A DNA stretch of 64,000 nucleotides, taken from Siphonodentalium dalli (lineage: Eukaryota > Mollusca > Scaphopoda > Gadilida > Siphonodentaliidae). The stretch's first letter is position 1. The number at the start of each line of letters is the position of its first letter. Shown here in pieces: positions 46,995-58,900 of this stretch. Where the stretch lies: positions 95,919,343-95,983,342 of the forward strand of contig CP136065.1 of NCBI GenBank assembly GCA_032622095.1. Direction: 5' to 3'. The position numbers were made by a program, and so were the translations under genes. The notes beneath the pieces were generated by a model. It had not been told where the DNA came from. It saw only the letters and a list, made by a program, of their open reading frames with translations, and ran no database searches.

Positions 46995-47692
46995 ATATAT
47001 CTTTATTGCCTCCAGTATTGAAGATTTAACAAAAGACATAGGGTACACGAATGTAACATAGATACAGTTAGCAATCAAGAAGTAATGAAAAGACAGACAA
47101 GAGAACAAACTACCGAGGAAAAGAATATCATTCTAATTGTATGTACATGAACACGAGCTTACATATCACATCAACAGACAACACACACCTTCTCGACCAC
47201 ACCCGTACGCATATACAATCTAACACATGACGCAGACACAAACACTTCCGTACATACATACGTTAGGATGCACTGTCACAACAGCACTCCATAAGCAGCT
47301 GCATACAATTACAAAAGGAACTCTAGTTGGAGTTGGATTCGCTTAGAAGAATCTCTCTCCCCAAAGAGTCAGCAAACGCAATGCCCTTGCTCGACAATAG
47401 CTCCACTGTAAATGTGCACCCATTAAGTGGAATAGACTATATGTAGAATGATGTTGTGACAGTGCAAACGCTAGCGCAAGAAAACATATACACACACGTA
47501 TACGCCCTCACACACACACACATACACCCCCACACCCTCATATACACATACATACATATATATAATGATTTATTAATTTATTCATGTTTATTTATTTTGT
47601 CGCGTCTTCGGATTTTATGGACAGGACAGAATGTGGTACATTTAAATGCGACTTAGGGTGAACACCCGTAACGTTCAAAGAGCAAAGGTTGT

Positions 47693-47998
47693 TTAACACA
47701 AACCGTCATGCGTAGTGGCTGAGAGTTCGACATAGCGCCTCCAAATTAAGTTTGTGTGAAGAACAATGAATCTCGTAAACTTTGATGTATCCTCAACTTG
47801 CTCAAGAAATGTGAATATATCACGTGGAAGATGTGTGAGATGGAGCAATAAGAGGTCGCTGTTGTGGAGACTCGTGGCCCATACGAATAGCGGTATGCCG
47901 AAATAATCAATCATCTGGTACCACATTTCGTTTCTGTGTGAATGCATAATTGACGAAGAACGTAAAGACCGACAACATATCCCGTAGTATGAACCATA
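47693..47998 (-). pseudogene. ORF2 C-terminal remnant of the second long-TSD LINE
   Basis: SHRNEMWYQMIDYFGIPLFV, then DIFTFLEQ, then FTRFIVLHTNLIWRR aligns residue by residue in style with the end of ORF2 of the intact element (ARNAIWYDIINTFGINVFIF...FHFVLRFFAKSSIKLW). The stop is at 47693. Most of the RT palm/thumb that should precede it is missing. Confidence 0.75.
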
Positions 47999-49868
47999 TG
48001 GCCGGATTCGTCATCTCAGGTTTAAACCTGGTCTACGTAAACCTCTAGGTTTAAACCGCCGTGAGTCAGCTTAATCCGTGGTTTAAACCCGAGACCGCAG
48101 GTCTAAGTGACGCATTCGTCATCTCTGGTTTAAACCAGGTCCAGCCAGACCAGTGGTTTAGCAGTAGTGCCTCTGTATCGTCGATATAATTAAACGTACT
48201 TTCCTAATGCGGACCGCCTCGTTTTATTGATTGCGGAAATCAATAATTACGACAGCGGTCATATTTTCATTGGAAATTTATAAGCGAGCAGCAGTCACAC
48301 ACATAAAGCGTATGGGGATAAGTTTTTGTCAATTTCAGTATTGTTTTTGCGTTTTATAAGCTTAAACCAGCAACTAAACCATCTAATTCGGTGGTCCAGC
48401 TAAACCAGCTTTATCGAGGCTAAACTTGAGATGACGAATCCGTCTTTTCTTCATCGCGGTTTAGAATTGTCAAACAATCAGTCAAGGGTGGAGCTGTAAA
48501 TAATATCGAGTGGGGGCATGTCTAAGTGGCGACTGCCGACTGGTGTTATCATGTCACAGTTGATTCATTCGCACGCGAGCTTTGCTCAGATATGGACATG
48601 TTCCTAAATATATGATTTTTACAACTATGTTGTGGTTTTTTTTTTGGCTTGTGGCAATCACAAATACTGGTTTTTTCTACGAATTCATTCGTAGGGTTCA
48701 ACGTTTTAATTTTGACACCAAAACGATACTACTGCATGATCAGATATGCTATACACATAGTTTGCAATCCTAAACTTATATTGCTATATGAGTAAAATTT
48801 GATAACTTATTTTGATGTAGATCATGCCACAAAGCTCTACTCTGGCTACGCCAATAAATTCCCATAATATTCTACCAATATAAAACCTGGGAACCTTTTT
48901 GATTTTCTGCATGACGGGAAATTTATGACATTGAAAAAAACCTCAACGCATGTAATATATTTCTTTATTAAAAGCTGTCCCTCTGCATGGTTGCCCACTT
49001 CCAACAGTTCAGATGCCGCTTATGGTGTGCACTCATAAGCAAAGTGCCTTTACTTGACTGGCCTCTTGGTACAGGATTGACTCGATTATGGAGACTTCAT
49101 TCAGCGCCAGAGGGGCTTTGCGCACATTTTGATCATTTGAATATTTTAATTTAAAAAAAACTTTAATTAAATTTAAAACAAACAAATGTTAATTTAAATT
49201 TTAAATGTTGTTTCTTTTTAGATTCAACTCCTCACTCAATTTAACACAATTTTCATTTTTTTTAAATTATATTTTCCTTATGTTTAAATCAAAATTTTTA
49301 AAACCTAACGTAGTTATACCACACGAATCACCACACCTAATTTAATTGAAATGGATCCAGGGGTATTGGAGAACAGTTCGGAACAGACAAACGGACATAC
49401 ATATAGACAGTTCATATACCCTTTAATATATACAGATATACATGTAAATACACCAAATTTTGTCTTTACGGGTGAAGCATCTTGCAGAAATCTATCACAC
49501 TGAAAGTGATAAACAGAGCGTGATTCTCGTGTTGAGAGACATGCCATTTGTTAAATTATTTAAACACAGAATGAGATCGGATTAATAGTCAATGAGCGAT
49601 ACTTGTTTCTCAATGAATACATCCATTGAGCGTGCACGCGGTCACGATAATTTATGACTTGTCAATAACAATTATATCGGACTATCTTTTGGTCCGATTG
49701 GTATACAGGGTAATTTGCTTGCATAATCATATCACCGAATCGAGTTGTCAATTAGCTGGCAACTGAACGACAAAAACGCCCCCTTAGACCAGGTTTGGCT
49801 GGACCGCCAATGTAGGTTTAAACCAGGTTTAAACTATGAGGTTTAAACTGGAGATGACGAATCCGGCC
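47999..49868. mobile_element. TIR DNA element nested in the LINE (1.87 kb)
   Basis: GGCCGGATTCGTCATCTC at the left end is inverted exactly as GAGATGACGAATCCGGCC at the right end; GGTTTAAACC words follow inside each end. The flanking TAT/TAT allows a 3-bp duplication. A second left-type end (ATTCGTCATCTCTGG, 48114) and right-type end (GAGATGACGAAT, 48429-48440) mark an inner 330-bp copy. No transposase is encoded. The superfamily is uncertain; PIF/Harbinger duplicates 3 bp, but TAT is not the usual TWA. Confidence 0.7.
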
Positions 49869-49869
49869 T

Positions 49870-51380
49870 ATATGTCCACGGAAACCGCGATTGTAAAGTT
49901 TTATCAATAGGCCGTCTAACCACACAGTATCAAAGGCTTTACGGACATCTAGGAAACATGCATAAAGCTTACTATTCTGCTCTGATGTGTAATTGATGCA
50001 TTCGCTAACGACATATGATGACATTAAGCAACTTATTTCTTTCTGGAACCCGTTCTGAAGGGGGTGAACTTTAACACGAGATATGATGTATTAATTTCGA
50101 AGCGATTGGGCAGAACCTTTTCCAGGAGCTTATAGAATATGGGTAATAGTGTAATTGCTCTGTAGCTATCGAACTTGTTCTTTGGTTTGTCTCCACCCTT
50201 ATGCAAGGAAATCATTAATCCCGTCTTGGCCATTTTTGGAACATGTCTGAGTTTCAACATCATAGACAGCATGTATGCTGTGCAGTTAAGCAATGTATCG
50301 CCACCATCCATGTACCACATGCTCATAGCATATGCGGTCGGGACCTGGGGCTTTCCCCTTTTTGGCATTACTAATAGCGTTATTGAGCTCTCTGTTTGAT
50401 ATCTCATAAATGAGAGATTTGTCTACTTTAGAAGGTGACTTATGTTCAGAAATATCTGCAATCAAAAGTTGTATCTTCTCCAGATGTTCTGAATCGAAAG
50501 TGGGCGATTGTAGAGGTGAATATAGTTGTTCATAGTAATCTGCCCATGCAGCGGTAATGTCCGACGTATTCCGGATTATTTTGCCATTTACATTGAATAA
50601 TTTACTATCCGGTTTTGATTTCGATCTTTTGTTGTTAAAGAGCTTGAAAAAGAGACCCTGATCTAACTCAGCTGAATTATCAATTTGTTCATTTTGAGCA
50701 GACATGTATTGCTCATTACATTTGCGAAGTTCGCGGCGAAATTTGCGTTTAGCTTCTTTATAGTTGGCGTAGCTGATATTTACAATACCTCTCGGTCTCC
50801 CTTCTCCTAGCCAGCAATTTCTAGTATTGCGCATTTCGAGGTGGAGTGATTCCAAATAGTCGTTCCAATACGGTTTGGCGAAAGATTTGAAAGACTTGTT
50901 TTGGTATGTGCTGCGTTGTAGCTTTGTTTATCGCACTAACAACATAATCGTAGTACGAATCGAGATCATCGATGTCAGATATGGCAAAGTTCGGAAGACT
51001 GTCATGCACGGCGGATTGATAAGCATTGAGTAAGTCTTCCGAGGCAGTGAACTTTTTCCAATTGCATGCTGAAATTTGGTTTTCTGAGCGACCCATTTTA
51101 TTATTATGTGGGTAATTTATGACCATTTTAATTTGCCTATGATTAGAGACATCCAGTGAATCGTCGTCGATGATTTCGATGTTCTGTACTAGGTACGATT
51201 CTTCCTCGGGAATGAGGATGTGGTCTATCATGGTACCTGGTCCACCATCGGTGGGTACGTATGTCGCAGAAGGCCCAATACAAGCGTCAGTGTTGTTGAC
51301 AGACACCAGTGATTTTTGTGAGATAAGTTTGGATAAACTTCTATTTCTGGCATCCGATCTCTGTACACTGCCGTTAAAGT
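49870..51380 (-). pseudogene. Endonuclease C-part and RT N-part of the second long-TSD LINE
   Basis: Starting at the truncation, the minus frames give DFNGSVQRSDARN, GTMIDHILI, LDVSNHRQIKMV (endonuclease end), then GKAPGPDRICYEHV, LMISLHKGGDKP, FDSYRAITLLP and, after frameshifts near 50290 and 50030, CFLDVRKAFDTVWLDGLLIKL (RT motif A). Each block has a counterpart in ORF2 at 55988-59533 (for example CFLDVRKAFDSVWLNGLLLKL), with clear divergence, so the two copies belong to different subfamilies of one clade. The coding sequence breaks off right after motif A. Confidence 0.85.
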
Positions 51381-51551
51381 CAGACCAAACTCGGCGATCA
51401 AATGGATATCCATGTGGATACTCCATCGCCTGGTTGACACGCTTGTTGTCTCCAGATCACACCGACGACAGGAACAATAATCTACTGTTGTATATACTTA
51501 CTCCTAGAATTGCAGTGGTATTGGTATGCCATATTATTTACAAATCCGTAT
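51381..51551. repeat. Long target-site duplication, right copy (171 bp)
   Basis: Direct repeat of 46824-46994 with five substitutions; it abuts the truncated 5' end of the LINE. Confidence 0.8.
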
Positions 51552-51740
51552 GCCTCATGTGTTCCTAATACGCATCTTGTAAATGACGTTTCGCTCAACC
51601 ACGACACTGGAACTATAAATAACAGCATCATAATACACAAAAAAACTAAGATACATGCATCAGGTCGGCCGTGAACTATCTACCATAGAATTGTTGTAGC
51701 TATCGATTATACATTTTGGAACACATATCTGTATGTATGT
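51552..51740. repeat. Dispersed repeat fragment (target of the LINE)
   Basis: ATCCGTATGCCTCATGTGTTCC...AACTATAAATAACAGCATCA resembles ATCCATGTGCCACACGTGTTCC...AACTATAAAATAAACGCAGCATCA at 63205-63308. Confidence 0.5.
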
Positions 51741-52368
51741 GTGTATGCATGAATGCATGTGTGTATGTGTTATAGACTCTAACACTGCTCGACTGATCCG
51801 ACTCGGATTTGGTATTTAACGTGTCAACTTGACCTCGCTCATAGGCATGTTTCTGGACCTTGACCGATCCGACTAAAAATTTGTGTGTAGGACTACTTCG
51901 ATCCCGGGAGCAATATTGACGGGTCCAATTTCACGTGGGACCATGTTCTCGAACGTGCTGATGTAGGCATGTTTCTGGACTATTTGGACGGGTCAAATCT
52001 TGATCCCGACCTGACTTTGACATTCAAAAAGATCAATTCAAGGTCAAATCTGGTAAAACGAAGTATTTCAACGAAATATAATACCTACTGTTACTTTTGT
52101 CCCAGGAGTGTTTCGGGTGGGTCAAATTATGACCCTGACCTGATCTTGACATTCAAAATTGTCAATTCAAGGTCAAATCGGGTAAAGCCGGGCGGATTTC
52201 GACGGGTACTTTTGTCGTGACTTTTGTCCCAGGAGTGTTTTGGGCGGGTCAAATCGTGACCCGACATGACGTTCACCTTTAAAATGGTCAATTCAAGGTT
52301 AAATCGCGCAATTCTCCGAAAATCAGAGGGGAACATCCCGGACGAAGTAGGGTCCACCAGCTACTATT
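51741..52368 (+). repeat. ~130-bp tandem repeats with Helitron-like end
   Basis: Three diverged units share GGGTCAAATYNTGACCC and CAATTCAAGGTCAAATC (near 51990, 52120 and 52245). The block ends GGACGAAGTAGGGTCCACCAGCTACT, recalling the hairpin plus CTAG|T ends at 3153 and 6445 but with CTAC, so a degenerate Helitron is possible but not proven. Confidence 0.45.
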
Positions 52369-53450
52369 ATATATTTCTAGATTTAGTTACAAACTAAATA
52401 CCTGTATATTGTACAAAGAAATGTTTGACAAATATATCTGTATCAATATTACCATACGGGTCATTAAAATAGATACGACGAAACAAATTTTGAAGGGTAC
52501 ATGGTATCAGGTAAATTTTTATATTTCAAATGATGACAGGAATGCGGAAAGTTGAAGTACCTACGTAATACTGGCTATCCGAATGAAGAGATATACATGT
52601 ATATAAAAACCAAAATAGAAGATGACTGCTGGCGACAATGTTTTCCAAAAAAATTCAAAGCATTCGATAGCTCCCATCTAGTTGTCAGCCCGAAGATCAA
52701 TATAAAGTGTGGTGACTATCAGATGAGGGATATGACTGTACAGTTGCTAAACAATTCAGTCACGCAAAAGAGGATCAAACAGTAAGATACCAAATTGCTG
52801 CCTGTGGTAATGTTTTTTAACGAAATTCGGGAAAATTAGATTACTCTCCCCCTGGTTTTCCAGAAGATCATTGTGGAATCTGGTGACGATCGGACAAGGG
52901 GTGTCGTCTGTAGGATCAACCAAATTATTTAGCCATAAAAATAGTAAAATTCAAGATCACCGCTGGCAGTGATGTCTTCACAAGGACAGCTTGAGAACAA
53001 AACATGGCTCACATCTAGCGGTGACCCAAACTATCCACGGTTCTCCAATAAAAGCTGGCTGCAGGGTGCGCCAATTGATTCAAATTCTAAATTTAACAGG
53101 GTGTACTGCTTGTGGCCATGTTTTCCCCGCAAATTTGATAGACTGATGGACAAAACCACTGAATCCGTTGAATCAATATACATGTATACATGGATTAATG
53201 TATATGCATTGTTATACACAGTACTGGTATATAAAGGTACTGAAAATAACAATATTACTAGTATACACAAAATAAACCATATATCATGGCTATGGGTTCT
53301 AATATCCGAATATGACAGCTGATAACTTGGTGTGAATTGAAGAGTGGTGGTGTCTCACGCATATCTAACCCTCCATGTTAGAAACATGCCATTAAATGTC
53401 ATAAGTATAATCTAGCTTGAGGACAGAAGTTATCCATAAAAACCCCCCTT
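52369..53450. repeat. Degenerate ~170-200-bp repeats (GCTGGCGACAATGTTTTCC type)
   Basis: Related blocks occur near 52615, 52795, 52955, 53095 and again at 60235: a GCTGGCGAC/CTGGCAGTG/GCTTGTGGCCATG core, then a T-rich stretch and GATAGCTCCCATCT. It is a diverged tandem/dispersed family into which the intact LINE inserted. No gene recognised. Confidence 0.5.
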
Positions 53451-53674
53451 AATTCAACCAGGTCCTCGCGCGATGTATGGTCGATCACATGATGATCTAG
53501 GGGGGATTAGAATTGTTGTATAAAAACAGCACTGCATGTAAATATAAAATAAAATAGTGCTACATCTTATTACAGATTATTGCCATATATAATCAGTGAC
53601 TATACAGACAGTCTGACAAAATAAAGTTTCAGTGACACTCTATCCGAAGAGGGGAATAATTCCATCTGTTACAG
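53451..53674. repeat. Long target-site duplication, 5' copy (224 bp)
   Basis: 100% identical to 59931-60154. The left flank ends CCCCCTT and the right neighbour is the first base of the LINE. It contains AATAAAG but no recognisable LTR signature. Confidence 0.9.
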
Positions 53675-53989
53675 GCAAATCACGTCGTTCAACCATTGTA
53701 AATGTATCCACCTTCTTGTTGACACTATATGTAGACGCCATATTGCCCAACCCATTGTTTGGACTTAATTGATTTTCTATACATTGATCATGGTTATGGA
53801 CACTCCACGTCGCTGTGAAAATGTCACGCTCCAGTAGACAGTATATAACAGTGCGATATTGAAAAGTAATCAAATAGCCACTGGTCATGTACTGTGGCAC
53901 ATTGCAGCTAACGGATATGTTCTAAAGCGACGACATTCGAACGTTTAACGCCCGTTCCGTTTCGAAGCAATTCCATACCCATTGCAATT

Positions 53990-55948
53990 ATGGAAAACCT
54001 GATAACCAGCTCTTACGATATACTCAATGGCACAAACGTCCAATCCTACTCCCAAGAATCTGACATCACGCATCATGAAACTATTGAATGTGTTAACCCA
54101 TTACCTGACAAACATATAGACGAACCGGTAGACCTACCTGCATCCATAGAACTGGTTAACACTATTATCAAAGGTGAATCCGCGTGTAATAACGATCTCG
54201 GACAAGCTATATCATGGGTATCAAGTTTCATTCATAATACACCGAAAGATGATTTCATGAGGATAATAATCAACACATGTGATAACTGTGAGACATATCT
54301 TGAGAAACTTCGACAGAATTTATTCGCACAGCTACAGGATTCACCTATTCATGAATTAGACCAGACAGTATCTCTCAAAAAGAGACTGAAACCAAAAAAG
54401 TCAGACAAAATAGATTCACACCAGTTATCGTTGGCAGATAAGCTTTCACGAGATATCTACAATCTTCTCTTGTTCATGGTTGATCATTCATATGACAATA
54501 TCTCAGAAATGGTGAATCCAACAGGAGCTACAACAAGAAGTCAGTTAACATCCCAACCTCCGAAACATAACGATTCTGATATACAAACAAAACTCAACAC
54601 TATTCTGAATTCAATGAATGCTATTAAAGTGGAGTTAAGTGTCCTCAAGGAATGGAATTCTGTTATAAATAAAACAATAAATGTCGACGTACCGCTTATC
54701 CAAGGAAATATTTCCGGCTTAGACGCCAGGGTCAAAATAATCGAAACGGATCTCGCTGAGATGAAGAGAGCAATACATATCAATAAAACTAAAATCGAAC
54801 AAATCCAAGATGACACTTTGAATGATGCTAACCATATTAAATCCGATTTCAAATTGATGCGCCAGGATTTCTCTCACGTGATTGAGAGGTTTGAGAAGGA
54901 ATGGGTCAGGATAAATTATAATACAGGATGCATTGGAGTTTTAGAGAAAAAAGTAAATATTATTTCTGAAAATAAACCCAAATGTGATAACTCTTGTGAT
55001 AACTCTTCATGTACCGCAGAATGTGTCAAATTCATAAAATCTACAATGGGGACATTCTTCGACGAGCTCCGAGAGAGAATGCACTCAACATACCAGCGTA
55101 CTGATGATGATGTCCAGTCCACGTCTACCAAAATCGATGGTGTACATGAACATTCTGTTAACGTTGCTGATATCGAGTCAAATGTCGGACAATCATTCCA
55201 CGATATCTCTATTAAATCGGCCGATGTCGAATCAAATCTCGACCAAGCAGTCGATGAAGAAATCCAACAACGTCGCACGTCGAATGAGCTTCGTTACCGT
55301 TCTCGCTCAAATGGTAGTTCGCGCCAGCGCTCTCGTTCTCGTTCTCGGTCACAGCATCGTCGTCATCACTCTCGACAACATTCTCGTTCACAACGAACAT
55401 CTCAGCCAAGACAAAGTTCTCATCCACTGAACCAATCACGCGAACGGCATTATTCTAGAGACCGGTATAATAATTCTCATCCTTCAGAGAGGCGATACTG
55501 CCCTGACTACAGTGACAGACGTTATTCACCATTCAGAGGTCAATCCCGCCAACAACGAGACCAAAACTACCAACGCAATCACGACAGAACAGCTGACCAA
55601 TATGACCGTAGATCTAATAGTCACCGAGCATTTCGCAAGTCCAAATACAGTTCTAAATTTCCTATTAAAACAGAACGTTTCATCCTGTCAAAATTCGGAA
55701 ATGAAATCACTCAATCTAGCATTGAAAAATATTTACACGACAGTAGGATCAATTTCTCAGTTGTTAGACTGTTCTCCAGAGATGGTGAAGATTCATACGC
55801 TAGATTGAATATTTTCCATGAGCACTCAGCAATTGTACTCGACAGAGATTTCTGGCCCGATGGAGCCATTTGTGTTCGTCTGGACACTCCAAGCCTGGAT
55901 GTATCACGATCTGGACCTAACGATAGTGTCAGATCTCACTGGGGCTAA
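53990..55948 (+). CDS. LINE ORF1 protein with coiled coil and Arg/Ser-rich domain
   Basis: A 652-residue protein. The N-terminal third is acidic and without a known domain. Residues about 245-315 (LDARVKIIETDLAEMKRAI...FEKEWVRI) have the heptad pattern of a coiled coil, as needed for ORF1 trimerisation or oligomerisation. A Cys-containing stretch follows (KCDNSCDNSSCTAEC, about 345). Residues about 435-555 are strikingly Arg/Ser-rich (RSRSRSRSQHRRHHSRQHSR), like splicing-factor RS domains. The last about 95 residues (KTERFILSKFGNEITQSSIE...FWPDGAICVRLD) look folded; a FWP-G-xxxR ending occurs in other LINE ORF1 proteins. The expected role is RNA binding and RNP formation, perhaps nuclear-speckle targeting via the RS domain; that role is inference. 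Confidence 0.85.
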   Translation: MENLITSSYDILNGTNVQSYSQESDITHHETIECVNPLPDKHIDEPVDLPASIELVNTIIKGESACNNDLGQAISWVSSFIHNTPKDDFMRIIINTCDNCETYLEKLRQNLFAQLQDSPIHELDQTVSLKKRLKPKKSDKIDSHQLSLADKLSRDIYNLLLFMVDHSYDNISEMVNPTGATTRSQLTSQPPKHNDSDIQTKLNTILNSMNAIKVELSVLKEWNSVINKTINVDVPLIQGNISGLDARVKIIETDLAEMKRAIHINKTKIEQIQDDTLNDANHIKSDFKLMRQDFSHVIERFEKEWVRINYNTGCIGVLEKKVNIISENKPKCDNSCDNSSCTAECVKFIKSTMGTFFDELRERMHSTYQRTDDDVQSTSTKIDGVHEHSVNVADIESNVGQSFHDISIKSADVESNLDQAVDEEIQQRRTSNELRYRSRSNGSSRQRSRSRSRSQHRRHHSRQHSRSQRTSQPRQSSHPLNQSRERHYSRDRYNNSHPSERRYCPDYSDRRYSPFRGQSRQQRDQNYQRNHDRTADQYDRRSNSHRAFRKSKYSSKFPIKTERFILSKFGNEITQSSIEKYLHDSRINFSVVRLFSRDGEDSYARLNIFHEHSAIVLDRDFWPDGAICVRLDTPSLDVSRSGPNDSVRSHWG

Positions 55949-55987
55949 TTTACGTCCCTCTCAAACAAGCGTTCGCTCATCAACAGT

Positions 55988-58900
55988 ATGACGATTCTCA
56001 GGTCACTAACTATATATATTTTCATCATGATTACGCTCATGTCGTGGAATGCAACTGGTATTTTCTCTTCTTCATCATATCTATCAAAGATCTTGGACAA
56101 CCAGAACATTGATATATGCGGTGTATCAGAACACTGGCTGCGAGATTCAAACTCATCATTTATGCAGTACTTATCCCAATATTACATTTCCCATACAGTG
56201 TGTGATGCGTCCATGGTCGGCGTAAATAAAAGAGGTCGACCGAAAGCTGGAGTCGCTTTATTTTGGCACAAGCGCTGGAACAATGTTGTCTCAATTATAG
56301 ATACATCCGACGACCGTATAATTGGCATTCAGGTGCATGCTGGTGAAGGGAATTTTTATTATATTTTCCAAGTATATCTTCCCTCATCCAACCATTCACA
56401 TGATCTCTTTTCCAATTATATGCAGAAAGTTACCAATATATTTGACTCGTATCGCCCACTTGGAACTGTTGTTGTTATGGGTGATTTCAATGCCAACTCA
56501 CTAAGAGCAAATCCACGAAGTGTCGCTCTCTCGTACCTCTATAACGACAAAGGTGTCTTCTCTCCGATTGAAAACACGTTCAAAGCAACTCCTGTGAAAA
56601 CCTTCGTTCCTCCTATGTCGCCCGAATCGGGGTCAATAATTGATCATTTCCTCATGCATAAGTCTATGGAATATAAAATACAAATGGTAGACATTCTAAT
56701 TGATGAAAGTATTGACGTATCTACACATCGACCAATTGTAATGCATATGGATGAATCGGTGTGTGCTCCAGTGAGCTATTCGTCACATAATATGTGTTCA
56801 TTCAAAATGAAATGGTCAGCTCTGTGTTCAAATTCATCCCTCGCTGAAACATTCTCAACCGATGTAGAAAATAACTGCCCTAAATTTGAAATCACCGATA
56901 TAACTTCTTTGGATCACTATTATGACGCAATAATCTCTGCCCTTAATAACGCCTCAAAAGTCGTCCCAAAAATAAAATTCAGAAGTCACGTGAAACCATA
57001 CTGGAACGATACGTTGAAAGCTACTCACTATAGCATGCGCTCTTGTCGCAGAACGTGGATAGCTGAAGGTCGGCCTCGTGACGAATCCTCTAATTCCTTC
57101 ATTCAATATAAAGAGGCCAAGCGCGAATTCAGACGAGAACATCGTAAACAGTCAGAAAAATTCATGCGCGAACGTGATGCAGAAATTGACAAATGCGCAG
57201 AAGTTGATCAGGATTCATTTTTCCGCATTTTTAATGCAAAACGCAAAATGCGCAATACTCTTTCATCTCCGCACTTCATACATAACGGAGAAACGCTCCG
57301 CAGCAATTGCGACATATCAAATGCATGGGGCTCATATTACGCAAACTTGTTTCTTCCCATGCAAGATGAGAGTTTTGACCCAGTCCATTTTGAATTTGTC
57401 AACAATTTCGTATCTTCGCAGGAAAAATCAAAATCAACAAATATTGTAGACGGTGTTCTTTGCAATCCCATTACTGAATCGGAGCTGACCAATATTATCC
57501 CAAAGCTCAATAAAAATAAGGCAATGGGATATGACTTAATAGCCAATGAGCACATCTTATATAGTGGCTCGCCACTCATGCACAGACTCTGTTATATGTA
57601 CAGTAAAATGCTTCAATATGCACATGTACCTGAGAGTGCAAAGAAAGGAGTAATGATTTCTTTGTACAAGGGTGGCAAGAAGCCCATGCATGCATTTGAT
57701 AGTTACAGACCTATCACCATTATGCCTTCGTTATATAAATTATTTGAAAAAGTCCTTCTTGTGCGCATGCAAACATACACACCAACACTAATAACAGTCA
57801 ATTCACTACAGCATGGATTCCAACGTGGTGTTAGTTGCATGGCAACATCCTATTTACTACAGGAGTGTATAACTTATACCAAAGAATCACATAGTAAATT
57901 ATTCTCTTGTTTTTTAGACGTACGTAAGGCTTTTGATTCTGTGTGGCTAAATGGATTGCTGTTGAAACTGCACAAGAGGGGCTTTGACGGCCAAATGTGG
58001 CATGTATTCAAATCGCTCTTATCTGGTATAAAATGTTGTGTGAAATATAGGCAATCTACATCCAACTGGTTCGATATCCTACAGGGAGCCAGACAAGGGT
58101 CAATTCTATCGCCTCTATTATATATGATATATGTGGACGATCTAATTGAAGATCTTACAAATTCTTCCTGTGGACTTCATCTGAATGGAATAAACTGCAC
58201 ATCGCCAGTACAGGCAGATGACATGGCCTTGCTGTCATTATCTGAAACTGGACTTACTACACTATGTTCTATATGTCTGAAGTATAGTACAAAATGGAGA
58301 TACTTATATAACTCGTCGAAAACTTTCATAATAGTATTTAATGAATCGCAAAAAGAATTTGCGAAAGCTCAGCGTTCATGGCAATTTGGCAATACCATTA
58401 TCGAAGAAGTCTCCTCTGGAAAACACTTGGGAATCAATATAGAAAAATTTAGCTTCAATTCTAAACTGGTCAACAGTGTTTGCACAAAACTTAGAGGGAC
58501 CTATCTATCCTTGACGAATGCAGGTGTTTATGCTGGAGGCATAACTCCAGACAGCTGTCTTAAAATATATAAGTCAATTGTGATCCCCAAGGCCCTGTAC
58601 GGTAGCGAGCTAATGTGGGGCTTGTCTAATACTGATTATACCTTTCTCGAAAAGGCTCACCGCTTCTGTCTCAAAAATATGCAAGGTTTTCCGGCACATA
58701 CTCGCACATGCATTGTACAGGGTCTTGTAGGTTGCAGTGAACTTACATCATTCATTGACAAAAGAAAGCTGAGTCTATTTGCTACCTTGTGTAGGCTTGA
58801 TGTTTGTAAAACTGCCAAAATGTTATTCCTGATGAGATTGCACAGTTATATTATTGAATTATGTTGTAATCAGAAATCATTCATTGCAGATATAGTCCAT

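Larger units (their letters stand above)
46995..51380 (-). mobile_element. Truncated long-TSD LINE (second copy), split by a TIR element
   Basis: The minus-strand element has its 5' end inside the endonuclease domain (51380), an internal deletion from RT motif A to the ORF2 C-terminus, and a 698-bp 3' UTR ending TGGAGGCAATAAAGATATATA. This end is almost the same as that of the intact element (TGGAGGACAATAAAGATATATA, 59900-59922). The 171-bp direct repeats flank it. The TIR element at 47999-49868 is nested at the deletion region. Confidence 0.8.
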
